Source: Gnetum montanum
Lineage: Eukaryota; Streptophyta; Gnetopsida; Gnetales; Gnetaceae
Direction: 5' to 3'
Assembly (NCBI GenBank): GCA_015680685.1
Contig: MNCI01006964.1
Location: forward strand, 461,196 to 525,195
Length of the DNA stretch: 64,000 bases
The position numbers and the translations under genes were made by a program. Below are positions 8,169 through 19,429 of this stretch, one piece after another (position 1 is the first letter of the stretch; every line of letters begins with the position of its first letter). The notes beneath the pieces were generated by a model, which saw only the letters and a list, made by a program, of their open reading frames with translations, was not told where the DNA came from and made no database searches.

Positions 8169-11100
8169 TCAATCATCGATACGCAATTGTCTTTTGATGG
8201 CCTTTACGTTGAGCGCTGCGTAAGGGTGAGGAGACTTATGGTTTGACTCCTCTACGCTGTCATCTGGAAATGGTAGGTCAACCCAAACTAAACCGTCATC
8301 TTCGCTGTTGATTTGTTGAGGGGTTTGGAGATGGGTCTGATCGTCAGTCGTCTCTACCTTCGAACCCTGTTCCTCTTCAATGTTATTGACGGTCCTGGGG
8401 GTGAGTTCATCACCGCGTATCACAACCTCCCCTCCAGCATAGGGAAGGTGTATCTTCTAGTGTATCAGTGATGAAACTTCCCTCAGTTGAGCTAACCACG
8501 GCCTCCCCAAGATCAGGTTAAACCTTGGCATCTCCTCGATGACTAGGAAGGTGGCCTCCTTTGGGAACTGGTCAACCGCCACAAACTCGATGCGCACCGT
8601 CCCCTTGACTTGAATGCGTGCCCCGTTGAACGATTTTACGTAGGCCGTCGTCATGGGAGTGATCTGGTCGACCAGTCCCAACCTATCCACAATGGAATAG
8701 GGAATGACGTTGGTAGCTGCGCCATCGTCCACGTGCACTCTCCGGATTCGGTATTGACCGACCCGGATAGTGATGAACATAGGTTCAGTTGTCACCTGAC
8801 CTTTCTCAGGATCGTCTTTGATAGATCCGTCGTGGAAGGTCAGCGAGGAAGGCGTAGGTTGCTCAGCTTCGGGAGGAAACATGACAGCATGTATCACTTC
8901 CTCCTCCGCTAGCAAGCTTTCATCCACTGATATGGATGTCAGCATGTGAACCATAGCCTCACGGTGTTCGCGAGATGTCATAAGCAAGTCGTACAGGCTC
9001 AGCGTTGTGTTCTTTTGTTTGAGAGCCTGTCTAACTTGCGTAAATGCGTCGAGGAGATCCTTCTCTCAGCTAGGTTGCTTGCATCCCTTGTCCTCTTCCA
9101 TTCGTCCCAAGAGACGGATCTCTCGAGGTGGGACAGCGTTGGTTGGAGAGCTACTCTTTTCCTTGCCAAGAGGAGGCGACTGCAGTTCTGTGCCTTTATC
9201 TTACTTCTGAGGCATAGACAAGGGTGTAGAGGCCAGGGGCCTAGGCTTAGGGAAGCTGAGTGTAAAGTGGTCTTTTGTTACGCTAACTGGGGTGTCCTCT
9301 CCCTTTCGCATGGGAGGCGATGATTGGTTATTCTGGCTAGAGGTCTACCCCTGCATGAAAGGAGGAGCCTGTGGTTTTGGCACCTTGATAATGAAGGGCA
9401 CTCTTGGCATGGGTGCAGACGAAGCCGTAGCTTGGGCGTTGTTGCATGACTGAGGGTTTATGTGAGAAGGTGCCCGTATAATGAAGGGCGGCGTCGAGAC
9501 GCCACTGGCTTCCGATGAAATGATTGGCCCCCTGGGTGGGCTGGCGGGTATGTGCAAGAAAAAAGGCTATTTTAGCGGTCCCTTACGCTAACCGTCCGTA
9601 CTCATCACAGTGATTGTATAAGGATCGTTGTTTGCATTCAACGGGTTCTTATATACATGCAGTGTTTGGTTTTCCAGACCCGTCGGATTACTGCTGTCTA
9701 ATTTTAGATGACCTTCATCGATCATGTGTTGAATGTCGTCCTTTAACACCCAACAGTAATCCGTGTCGTGACCACACATCTGGTGGTAGTCACAGAAACG
9801 GTCGAGCCTGAAAGATCTCGGAACTGCTGGTTCATTAGGTAAGGCTAAAGAAGGGTCCTTCAGCAATTCACAGTGACGTCTGTGACTCTTCAGAGCTTCC
9901 TCGGACACCTTCTTAGGTTGAATGTGCCCTGTCGCTAATAGTTTTTTCAGCAATTCGGAATGCTTCACAGGTAAAGCCACATATTTTGAACGATCTTTAT
10001 GCTCAAAATTTGGCTTTGGCTGGGGGGCCTTTTCAGGGGTCGTTGTGGCTTGGCTGGTGCCGACACCAGCCGTGGCCTCGGACGCTATTGCAGACGCCTT
10101 CTTGTTCTTGTTCTTTGCGCTTTCAGTCAGCGTGGCTACTGTCGTTGTTGCCTCCTTACCCTTCTCTTTGGCCTTGTTGTGTGCGTTCCTGTAGGTGACA
10201 TACACCAGGTCTTTGCTGGCCTCCACAGCCTCTTGGATGCTTCTAACTTGCGCGAAGGCCTGGTGTAGAGAGTTGGGGGAAAGTTAATACAACTTTGACT
10301 TAATAAAGTCGTTGACCGCTCCTTTGAATATCGCCAGCACATGTGAGTCTGCTATTGGCTCATGGATCTCATTCAAAGTGGCGTTCCATCGCTGTATAAA
10401 CTTTTGGATGGGCTAGAGCGAGTCTTGTTTCACCCCCATGAGCTAATCTAGCGTGACTTTCAGCTTTAGGTTGTACTTGAAGTGGGTCACAAATTGGGTC
10501 AGCAGCTCTTCCAAGGTTGAGATGGAAGAGCATGGGAGGGCTCGGTACCAGTCCAAAGCTTTCCCTGTTAATGACATTGCAAACACTTTGATAATCGTAT
10601 GTGGCCACTGTTGAAGCAACAAGGATTCAGATCGAAAGGTGACTAAGTAAGCGTTGGGATCCCCCTCCCCATTGTATTTGGTGAAATGAGGTAGAGACAT
10701 CCCTGGCGGCAGTGACAGCATTGGCACCGCTAGACTAATCGGATCATCCTGATAAAAGTCCATGATCTGAATAGCATCAAATCCAGTGGCTTTGAGGCGT
10801 CGAACCTCCTCGGTAAGAGTCTGTATTAGCTGGAAAGCTTGGCCCAAGCCTGTTGATGGAGGTGCCTGTGCAGAAGGTATAGGAGGTTGGACTGGGAGGG
10901 CGGCGCGAGGGAACAAAAATGATGGAATGGGTTGACTGGCTGCTTGTGGGGTAGGGATCCTAGCAGGCAAGGGAGCCTGCGAAGACCACCACCCACTGGC
11001 TTGCGCCGAGGGATTAGCTGTTGCCTACTGCACAAGATAGGGATAGGTATACTGCGGGATCCCCTGTGGAACTTACGTTACAGGTGCAACCGGGGGCTGC

Positions 11101-11978
11101 ACGCCGTATACCATAGATTGAGAATGTCGCGCCGCTGGGTTGGCCCACTGACCTGCGGCAGGCTGTTGGATGTATGTTTGTGGTTGAGCGACTGCAGCGA
11201 TTTGTTGAGTTTGCGAATGAGGAAGCGACAAGGTTTGGGCCGGGCGCGTTACAGATACGTTATGGGGTTGTATCTGAGGAATGAAATGGGGCGCGATGGT
11301 CGCAGGGATCACCACTGGGATGCTAAGTACCCGTGGTGATGGAACCACCCCCATGTTATTGTGTGGTATTTGTGCTTGCAACCTAGACAGCTGCGCATTG
11401 GCCTGCAGCATGGCAGGGAAGTACATCTGCACGGTCATGGCTGGGTCAAGAGGTGCGGCTTCTCCATTGAAAGGAAACGAGGGATTTATATACGTTTGGA
11501 GGCTCAGAGTATGGAACAAAGGTTCCAGAGTATAGAACGAATGCTCCGACTAGGCCGCAAATTCGTCCTCTTCCTCCTCCCCATGCTGGGGCTCCCCCAC
11601 AGCTTATGAAGCCTAGCCTTTGGCCATGACCAACTGTGTGATAAGTTCATGTTGGTGTTCGGTCAAGGGAATTATGTCGTAAGCTGTTGGCTTAAAATCA
11701 TAGCCCCCTCGGTGGAGCACCTCAAAGTTTCTTTTCGCTTCGAGTTCGGCTCGGCTGAGAGCCAGCTTCACCTGGATCTTAATGCATATGAAGTTGTATT
11801 CTTTAGGGGTTATAACCGTGAAGATAGGTTCTTTTCCCTGGAGCCTCAACGAACGGCGCAATGGTCCCTAAGATCCCGTTGCACCAGGAGCTGGTCCTGT
11901 GACCGCCATAGGATTCATAGGTGCAGCACCTAGATCAGTAGGGATCATGGTAGTTGTGGTTGTGTACAAGGAATCCAT
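8169..11978 (-). pseudogene. Tat-1 gag-protease
   Basis: One frame runs from ATG 11,978 to TAG/TGA at 8,171-8,169 with no frameshift, 1,270 codon positions, interrupted only by stops, mostly TAG (examples at 11,613, 10,443, 9,588, 9,345 and 8,457) plus some TAA (11,073). Gag capsid motifs lie at 10,970-10,400 (VDFYQDDP-like MDFYQDDPISLAV, LPHFTKYNGEGDPN, GKALDWYRALP). A zinc-knuckle-like segment is at about 9,760 (FCDYHQMCGHDTDYCWVLK). A spacer with PFIIRAP and PFIIKVP precedes the protease at about 8,750-8,460 (VHVDDGAATNVIPYS, FNLILGRPWLAQL). The tail reaches the candidate splice donor. Several stops replace Gln when compared with Tat-2, for example LIH(Q)KI at 8,457. Confidence 0.88.
8457..8800 (-). 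other. Tat-1 aspartic protease domain
   Basis: The retroviral-type aspartic protease flap and catalytic loop are visible as VHVDDGAATNVIPY, with the catalytic Asp followed by Gly-Ala, and the C-terminal hydrophobic strand plus turn as NLILGRPWL. It is fused in frame to Gag, as is usual in Ogre/Tat. The same domain in Tat-2 (44,555-44,850) has VHVDDGVATNVVLYS and NMILGKPWLAQLR. Confidence 0.85.
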
Positions 11979-12200
11979 TGATCAATGAAGTTAGCAGTAA
12001 CTGGTAATCAGATCTAAAAGAAGGCTGGCAACAAAAGCACAAAAAAGGCTTTCTACCCTGTAGGATTTCAAAGAAATCGTCCTTGCGACTGATCTATACC
12101 ACGCGATTGACCGTAGACTTCCCTAAAGGTATTACATCTATGGTTTAGGGTATGGATCACTACTAGGGCTACCTGAAATATTCAGATTGGAGCCTGAAGG

Positions 12201-12217
12201 CCCTCCTTCTAGCGCCA
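12201..12217 (-). other. Primer binding site of Tat-1
   Basis: On the minus strand TGGCGCTAGAAGGAGGG follows the 5' LTR after a short spacer. Ogre/Tat elements usually prime on a tRNA-Arg; the match to a specific tRNA was not tested. The Tat-2 site (41,192-41,208) differs by one base, TGGTGCTAGAAGGAGGG, a CpG-type C-to-T change. Confidence 0.75.
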
Positions 12218-12223
12218 GAAAAC

Positions 12224-13683
12224 TGTAACGACGGAAAACATCGGCAGCGGGAAAATACCAAAAAAATCCCGTGTACACAGTTTTGGCCACGGATCCGCGC
12301 GAGGGCTATGCTGGAAAAACGAATCCGCGGCGCCCTGAATGGTCTTGTCAATCAGACAGGGACTTACTAATCAGTAAACCGATGAATATTTCGTGAAAAC
12401 GATCTGATTCGAGGAATTGTAAAACAAGGGGAAAACGATGTAGATGGATTGCAACGGTGATGACGCTAAACATGATAAAACGAGGCTGGCATAAGAGAAG
12501 CATGTAGTTTCAAGATCTACGCTTTGACTTGAAAAAATATATATTTTGTATGAGAAATTACACTGGGGAATCCCCGATTACTGGATGCGAAGCAAGCACA
12601 AAAAAACAAGCAAAACGGTCCAAACAGAAGTCCGATCTACCTCGTGGGCTAAAGCCGAGATGCAAGGAAGGCCAAGCTCTGACGTCTACCGATCAACTGT
12701 TTCTGACCAATAGAGTCTTCCCAGCTGAGAAATTACTCCTGTCACTAGTGCTCAATGCGAACTGTGCTCTGTTTTTGTTGTAAGGTGATGCTGTCAACAA
12801 TTGTCAAGGCGCTGCTCTCTGTATCTTTGCTCCAAACGTGATAAGTGCTCTGGTGCTCAGAAAAATGCCTTTGCTTCTCTGATTTGCCAACCCTTGTATC
12901 TTTGTCAACTGAGGTATTTATAGGTTGCAACGCTCCATGGAAAAGGCGCAACCCTAATGATGTGTGTCCCGCGTGTTTCGGGCACTGTTGACTTGACCAA
13001 TTTCGCGTCAAACTTCCTGATTACGCACAATACGCTCGTTTGCATATTGTGCGTGTGAAGAAGAGATGCGCATTGGGCATGTTTCAACTGTCTTGGGTTA
13101 CATTACGCTCATTCACGCTGTGTTGCATGTATGAGCGTAACGTAACATGGGAACAATGGAATTAAAGCTGTTTTAGGCTTGCTTACGCAGTCGTGCGTAG
13201 TGAAGTGTAAACAATGTCTAGTTCAGCGACGCAATACGCTGCGATACGCTTCGTTGCGTGATGAGCGTATGATTGAGCAGTCACATTTTATTAGACTTTG
13301 CCTTTGACTGTTCTGGAGCTTATTACGCTGCCGTGTGTAACAGAGCGTAAACTTGTCTTTGAATCAAAAGACTTAGCAAAATACACAAGAAATCGCATAC
13401 CATGCTGCTTAAGCTTCTCCTCATGCTGAAGCAGCTATCCTTCTGATGCTGGACTATGTTGAAACGCCATCACGCTAAGCGCCATTACGCTTCGTTGCGT
13501 GATATAGCGTAAACAGAAAAAGCATAGAAAGATTAGGAATCTGCACAAGAAGTTTCGGACTTGATGCTATGCGACTCTTGGTGTTGCTCTGTCTTATTCC
13601 CCCCTCTGGAATGCTGAGATGCGCCCTTGCCTGAATTGCAAATCTTTTCCTGAGGCCAACTCGCGATTTTTTACGGTGTTTCA
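12224..13683 (-). repeat. Tat-1 5' LTR (1,460 bp)
   Basis: On the minus strand it begins TGAAACACCGT and ends TTACA, giving TG...CA ends. The start matches the Tat-2 3' LTR start (TGAAACACCAT). The TATA box lies about 760 nt from the start. The U3 part contains five inverted repeats built on TTACGCT...AGCGTAA between 13,103 and 13,512. The next bases (ATGTG, 13,684-13,688) should be the target duplication if the other end could be seen. Confidence 0.85.
12915..12924 (-). promoter_or_regulatory. TATA box of the Tat-1 LTR
   Basis: On the minus strand the sequence is CCTATAAATA, a consensus plant TATA box, placed between the hairpin-bearing U3 and the rest of the LTR. It would drive the gag-pol transcript. 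Confidence 0.65.
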
Positions 13684-14583
13684 ATGTGTATTATGTTGCC
13701 AATTGTTTCCTATTTTAGACCTAGGAGATGAGGCTCTTTCATACGAAGAAGGAGACATACTTTTTTATTCAGTGTGCAATATATTCTTGTTTATTATTTT
13801 CTCAATCAATCCTAAGGATTCGTTCCAACGATGTGAATGATTTCCTAGGTTTTAATTAGCGCACAAACAACTAAGTCCCCCACAATGGTGTCAATGATGA
13901 GCAGCAAGGTACCCCTACAATCAACCATATGAATACAAGCATTTCATGCATGATCCAATCAAATTCCAAGGACTAAGTGCTTATTTGCCCTTGTGGACCA
14001 AGGATGGGTTGGTTGATCATTGGCTTCCCAAGCTTACCTGTATGTCACAATTGTATGGTTAAGTAAGCTTGAGGCATATGATTTTTATCGTTTTTATGTT
14101 TTTATGTCCTATGCGAGTAGGGAAGGAGAGAGGTAACTAAGTGACTAATTTAACTTAACTACTCATTAACTAAGTTCTAACTAATCCTAACACCAGCATC
14201 CATTCTCACTTGTTGTACACATCTTAAACCAGTGCAACACTACTGGGATTACCAAACGTTAATCGTTACTGGGTTACCAAGTGTTACACGCATGCTCGAA
14301 GTGGTCGTGCTTGTGTAATTTAATGATCTTCTTAATTGATCAAAATGAATTGCTATGCTAATAACACAAATGTAAAGTGCATAAAATAAAATAAAATAAA
14401 ATAAATGCATCAGAAAATAAAATAAAAGAAATGCGTAAGAAAAAAAATCTCAAGTGCTACAAGGTTGAATCAAAGAGCTCATCTTTATTGCTGTACATAA
14501 GATGTGCTCAGGTACACAATGCTCGAATAAAGATCCATCAACACTTAGATCTCCTACTGCAGGCACTTGGAAAATACTCTAAC
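13684..14583 (-). mobile_element. Athila-0: truncated Athila element (gag start, primer site, part of 5' LTR)
   Basis: The fragment is cut on the left by Tat-1. Gag starts at ATG 13,758 (MSPSSYES), matching the starts in Athila-1 and Athila-2. The primer site at 13,893-13,874 reads TGACACCATTGTGGGGGACT, a decayed tRNA-Asp site. The 5' LTR begins TGATGAGCAGC at 13,895 and its match to the Athila-1 LTR is lost at about 14,583, near AATACTCTAAC, where LINE-like DNA follows. A short (AAAAT)n tract lies at 14,380-14,405. Confidence 0.8.
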
Positions 14584-14689
14584 TTTCATATATTTCATAA
14601 TACATGGATAAATGTTCATTTAGATATTTACATTTTTCATATGTTTGTGCTTCAATATTACATCATCATCATAGTCTTGTTCAAATAAA

Positions 14690-15180
14690 ATATGGTTCGC
14701 TACATCAATTATCTTTCATCATTAACTTGCATGAAAAGATAGATCTTTATTTATTTGTAATTTTTTCAAATTATATTTAATCATTTTTTCCATGCTTTTT
14801 TTCATATTCCTTTTGGTACCTTTACTAGAACAATTATGTAGTAACATTTTTTAATTATCTCATCATCTAATCCTCTTTGCACATGTCTAAATAATCTAAG
14901 ATGTCATTCTTGTAGCTTATCTAAAATAAAAGCTACATCAAATCTTCTTCTAATTTTTTGTATTATGTAATTTGGCTCTTGTTGTAACATTAAACATCCC
15001 TCTAAGAATTTGCATTTCTATCATATTGATTTTTTATTCATGCCTCTTTTGTACTATCCAATATTAAACACCATTTAAGATACTAAGATTCATTACTATC
15101 TTATAAAATTTTTCCTTTGGTTTTATTTGGATTCTTTCATTGCATAAAATACCACTACCTTAGAAAAGGATCATCACTTG
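14690..15180 (-). mobile_element. RTE-clade LINE fragment, 3' part
   Basis: The minus strand matches, with many changes, the end of the LINE at 32,300-32,640 and the fragment at 30,920-31,310, including the region that in RTE elements encodes 'RWFGHVQRR...GRPKKTW'. No open frame survives. 15,180-15,795 is AT-rich; I see no gene in it. Confidence 0.6.
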
Positions 15181-15794
15181 AAGCCATAATGCTCATCCTA
15201 CCAAGTAGGATCTTGAGAAGATCAATAGATGAGTGAAAGCCTAACCTCTTTAATTAGATGTGTCCAAACACAAACTTAGGTTTTTAACTTTAGAAAAATC
15301 AAATTATCATTACTCTAAATGATAGTTCTTATAAAACATGACTAGCTTGTCTCCACCATATTGTCTTAATCCTATTTCTTTTATCTTTAACAATTTCACC
15401 ATATGATTGGATCATTTAGTAAAGGTAGGAAAAATATTTGCATTAAAAAATTTTTTGTCCTTGAATTATGATGAGGAGCTCAACACTCATACCCAATTCA
15501 AATTCAATTTACCTTGAAAACTTAATAAATTTAAGACCTTACTGAATCAAATCATGAATAAGAAAAGAACAACTCTTCATGTCAAATCAAAGTACAAATT
15601 CTTAGTAGTAAGAAATACCTAAGGACTAGAATAAAAGACAAAACAATTACTCACTCACATAATCCAAGAGACACCAATGCTTATAATTAAGATTTACAAT
15701 GGCCTCACTAATAATAAGATTCCTTTCTTATACCTACACTCTTTCTCTCCATCTATGACATAACATGAGATCATGAGGTAGAAAAATTAAGAAT

Positions 15795-18700
15795 TTTACT
15801 AGTGTGAGTAATTTACAAGTTGCAATTTTACTACAAGGTAGGAAGTGTGAGGGGTTATGAGATGTAATTAATCATGGTCTACTAAAAATTATTTTTTAAA
15901 TTTTTTATGAATTTTAAATGGAAGAAAAATAGTTATGGAAGGTCAATGGTTACTTCAACAACTCTAAAAAGATGTCTAGGATTAAGAAAGTCTAAGGAAA
16001 GAATAAGAGTATCCAAGAGAGACTTGTAAAGTAAGATTAAAAGAACTTGAAGGAGAGAGTAGCCAAAGGGAAGGTCAAGAGCCTTCTTTGAGTGTAATCT
16101 TGTCTTGTGCTTGTGTGTTAAAAGTATGATCCATAATTGACAAATTAACAGGGGCTATGTATGGCCTCTATGATTCTTGGAAGAGTTGAGTTGAGTTTTA
16201 CTCCTCATTACTAATGTATTTATTACCCTAAGATTGATTAATAGAGGGAGAATTTATATTTTATTGTGTTCTTGTTTTTAAAGTTGATTTGACTTAGAAG
16301 AGTGTGGAATGAGATTCTTTTAGGGTTTGTTAAGGTAGATCCATACTATATTGGTATCAGAGCATTAGTTGAGAAGCATTCAAATCTAGAGTTGTGATCA
16401 TCAAGATTTGAAAGAATTTTAAAGAGTTGGTATACTTTGCACTTACTTAGAGTTTGAATTTTTAAAAATAGATAAGATTTATTATATCTAGGAAGATCAA
16501 GTTTCATTTAAGATATTTTAGCATTCATTAGCTTTGAAGACTAGGATTTAAATTGATCTGCTTCAAATTTTTACTTTTTTATTTAAGTATAATATTTTTT
16601 TCTTAAATTGAAGAAATATTATTGTAAATATTTATCCAATTGCTTATAGATAGCAAATTTATTACTTTAATATTTTTTCTTTAGAAATATGAAAGGTATG
16701 GCATCTAAGTTTCTTAATGTAAAAGAGCTTAACATAGATATGTAGAAAATGAAGGTTAATGTTTTGAATATTTTGAAGAGAATTGAGAAAAAATATTCTT
16801 GCCATTAAAGGAGAGAGAAAGATGTAAAGGTCAAAGAAGAAATAAATTCTAAAATATCTCTTATTGAGTAAGGAAATTCTTAATACTTAAAGGTTTTATG
16901 GCAGGAAACTGAGGGCTTCATTAAGAAGATCAAGGGATCTTCAAAGTCCAAGATAGTGTATGTTTCTAATCAAAAGAGAGTTCCTACCTCTTGAGTGATT
17001 AAGAATAAAAAATCAAAGCCAAGGGAGATGCAAGATCAAGGGAACCTCTTTGAAGAGGATCAAGAATAGCAATAGAAGATATAATCCTTATTCATTTTGC
17101 AAATTGTTTATACCTTGTGGCAAGGGAAAAAATGATTCTAAACCAAGTTGAGGTTATCTCATGGGCGATAGATGAGTCTTCTAGTTAAGGTATGTACAAG
17201 AATAATTGCTTTGTTTCTATTTTTAATGAATTTTATGCTAAATCTATGAAGGAGAGTTAAAATTTCGAATTGGTATCTCCAAAGTGGGATGAAGAGCTTG
17301 TTCCTGATTCCTTTAAATAGGAGGAACCATTGCTATTTGGGATCTTCAACCTTCAAGCTTTAATGATGTTTAATGGGAACATGTTGAAGATTAAGTTGAA
17401 CTAAAGTTAGATCAGAGAAGCCATGATAGGATAAGTAAGATTTAGCTTTATCTTCTAAATCATGGTAATATGTCTTATGTTGATGCTAGTATGTTAGATG
17501 CTAGTATGCCACTTTAGCTTGATAGTTATTTGTTCAAATGTGAGGAAGGAAATTATGGTCATTACACTGATAATGAAGTACTTGAAATTCATGTTATGTA
17601 CATTGAAAAAAATGTGACTTTTGATGTCATTATTAGTAAGAGTAAATCTCATGATGGTAATGTGTTTAACTTGGAGAGTGATGATGACGACTATTGATAT
17701 ATTCATTGTGAAAAGGTCATTATTAAAGATATAAAAACATTTATAATGATTTAATTTTCTAGAATTTGGATATGGTTTCTATTTATTATGACATGAATGA
17801 AAAACATGAAGGTAATTCAAGTGATTGAGATATTGATGAATGAAGGTTGAGTGGAAAACTTCCAAATGCCAAGAAGAAGAAAGTGAAGGAGAGAAAAAGG
17901 AAAGGAAAAAGAGAGGTTAAGTTATGAAAACCTAATCATTTTTCTTTGTATTATTCTTCATTTGTTACAAGTTTGAGCTATTGTGGGGATGTAACTAAGG
18001 CATTCCATGGAGTTGATGCTCAGTTATTGAAAGTATGGGGGGGCATGAGGATAAGCTTTCAAAAGCAAGTAAAGCTTAAAAACAAAACATCAAGCATTGC
18101 AGTTAAGTATGATACATATGTTTGTGATACCTTTAATGCTTTGAGTCATGTAAATCATAATGATGAGTCTAATGGCCTTGATTCATGTGGCATGATGTCT
18201 TTCAACTTGTAAGAGATCATTAAGAATGAGATTTTTAATTGGGAGGAAGATGATAAGGACATTTCTTATCATTATTCATGTATTTTTTATCATTAATGTG
18301 TCCTAAGAGTCTTACAACTAAGTATATGTGTTTTGGAGTCTTTTACATGTGTTTTTAGCTCTAGGTAGACAATTGCAATCACACTATGAGTCATAGTTAG
18401 TCATACTGAGGAGTTATAAACTACTAAGAGATGCAATTATCTATAGTATGCAGAAGAATGAATAATTTCATGTTTCTTATGTTAGGTCATTGTGAATTTT
18501 AGTTAGATAATAGTGCAAGGTTGCGGGTTGCAATTCATCACAATTGGTAGAGAAATAGAGGCAAAAAATGAAGAATTGTACTAGTGTATGTTGGTTGTGA
18601 GTTGCAATCTAGTGACAAGTTAGGAAGTACAAGGGACTATAATTCATCGTCACTCATAGTCTACTCAAAAATTTTCTTTTTTGAAATTATCATAAATTTT

Positions 18701-19143
18701 AAATGAAAACCAATGATGGGGAAAATCAAGGATTACCCTAGTGGTTTTAAAAAATATTTAAGATTAGAATGAAGGAAAATAAAGTTTGAGTAAAGAACAA
18801 GAGTGTCTAAGATAGACTTGTGAGATAATATTCAAATAACATGTGAGAAAAAATAGCAAGGGTTAAGGTAAGGAATCTCATATAAGTGTTCTCTTGTCTT
18901 GAGCTTATGTGCTCAAAGTGTAAGACATAATTCAAAAATTGAGAGAGAATACATGTGCCCTCTAAGATCCTTAAGAGACTTGAATTGAGCTTTGCTTCTT
19001 ATTGTTGATGTATTTCTCATCTTGACATTGATTAATAGAGGGAGAATTTATCTATTTCATTGTGTTCTTATTTTCTATGCTGGTTTGTCTTAGACAACAA
19101 TGGAATTAGGTCTTATAGGATCTATTGAGATAAATTTATATCA
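15795..19143 (+). mobile_element. Small non-autonomous LTR retrotransposon with tRNA-Met primer site
   Basis: Two diverged direct repeats, 15,795-16,350 and 18,578-19,143 (about 560 bp each), flank a 2.2 kb interior. Directly after the left repeat lies TTGGTATCAGAGC (16,351-16,363), the standard plant tRNA-iMet primer site. A purine-rich tract (18,551-18,577) precedes the right repeat. The interior holds no recognisable gag or pol: only AT-rich sequence with Lys/Glu-rich scraps such as KKKVKERKRKGK near 17,880. It is therefore non-autonomous or strongly deleted. A clear target duplication was not found. Confidence 0.75.
16351..16363 (+). other. tRNA-Met primer binding site
   Basis: TTGGTATCAGAGC immediately follows the left LTR. 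It is complementary to the 3' end of plant initiator tRNA-Met, as used by many copia and small LTR elements. Confidence 0.8.
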
Positions 19144-19210
19144 ATTTGTTACTTTTATTTCCCTAATGCTTATGCTTTTATTAAAATTACATTTCATATA
19201 TTCTTTCTGA

Positions 19211-19412
19211 TGAGAGTGGTTACTCTAGTAGTTATTCTAATTATTAGAGTAGTTACTCTAGTGGTTACTCTACTTATTAGAGTGGTTACTCTAGTGGTTA
19301 CTCTAGCAGTTACTCTAGTAGTTATTCTAATTATTAGAGTGGTTACTCTAGCAGGTACTTTAGCAGTTATTCTAATTATTAGAGCATTTACTCTAATTAT
19401 TAGAGTAGTTGC
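19211..19412 (+). repeat. U3 microrepeat array with CTCTAATTATTAGAG dyads
   Basis: Units of roughly 30-45 bp alternate GTTACTCTAGTGG with ATTCTAATTATTAGAGTGG. The dyad has 7-bp arms CTCTAAT/ATTAGAG around one base. The 3' LTR has the same array at 28,475-28,704 with different unit order. The array reads as Val-Thr-Leu-Ile-rich frames on both strands; these are not genes. Confidence 0.8.
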
Positions 19413-19421
19413 TCCCAAGCC

Positions 19422-19429
19422 TATAAATA
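19422..19429 (+). promoter_or_regulatory. TATA box of the Athila-1 5' LTR
   Basis: TATAAATA directly after the U3 array; the 3' LTR has the same site at 28,711-28,718. Confidence 0.65.

Larger units (their letters stand above)
3055..8207 (-). other. Candidate Ogre-type pro-rt intron of Tat-1 (sense strand)
   Basis: Ogre/Tat elements are known to carry an intron between protease and RT that is partly spliced out. Here the sense-strand gap runs from a candidate donor AAC|GTAAAG (GT at 8,207-8,206) to a candidate acceptor TTTTTGTAG (AG at 3,056-3,055), with CTAAT as a possible branch site upstream. Joining them keeps codon phase 0 on both sides, putting the gag-pro tail in frame with RT. The donor is a guess among several GTs near 8.2 kb; the acceptor is stronger. 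The gap contains the antisense gene and a tandem repeat block. Confidence 0.5.
1..13683 (-). mobile_element. Tat-1: Tat/Ogre-type Ty3/gypsy retrotransposon, 3' end outside window
   Basis: Read on the minus strand the order is 5' LTR (13,683-12,224), primer site (12,217-12,201), gag-pro (11,978-8,169), a long non-coding gap (about 8,207-3,055), then RT, RNase H, archaeal-type RNase H and integrase (3,054-1). The double RNase H and the protease-RT gap are known marks of the Tat/Ogre lineage. Coding parts are in frame over kilobases and interrupted only by stop codons, so this is the youngest large element here. It lies in the gag start of Athila-0; the target duplication cannot be checked because the 3' LTR is left of the window. 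It carries an antisense spliced gene in the gap. Confidence 0.9.

Noticed and set aside
9922-10268. Hydrophobic plus-strand frames opposite gag
   Set aside because: Shadows of the Lys/Ala-rich gag frame on the minus strand; no start context or family match.
13103-13512. CRISPR-like regular repeats
   Set aside because: Repeats are inverted pairs with variable spacing within a plant LTR, not direct repeats with spacers.
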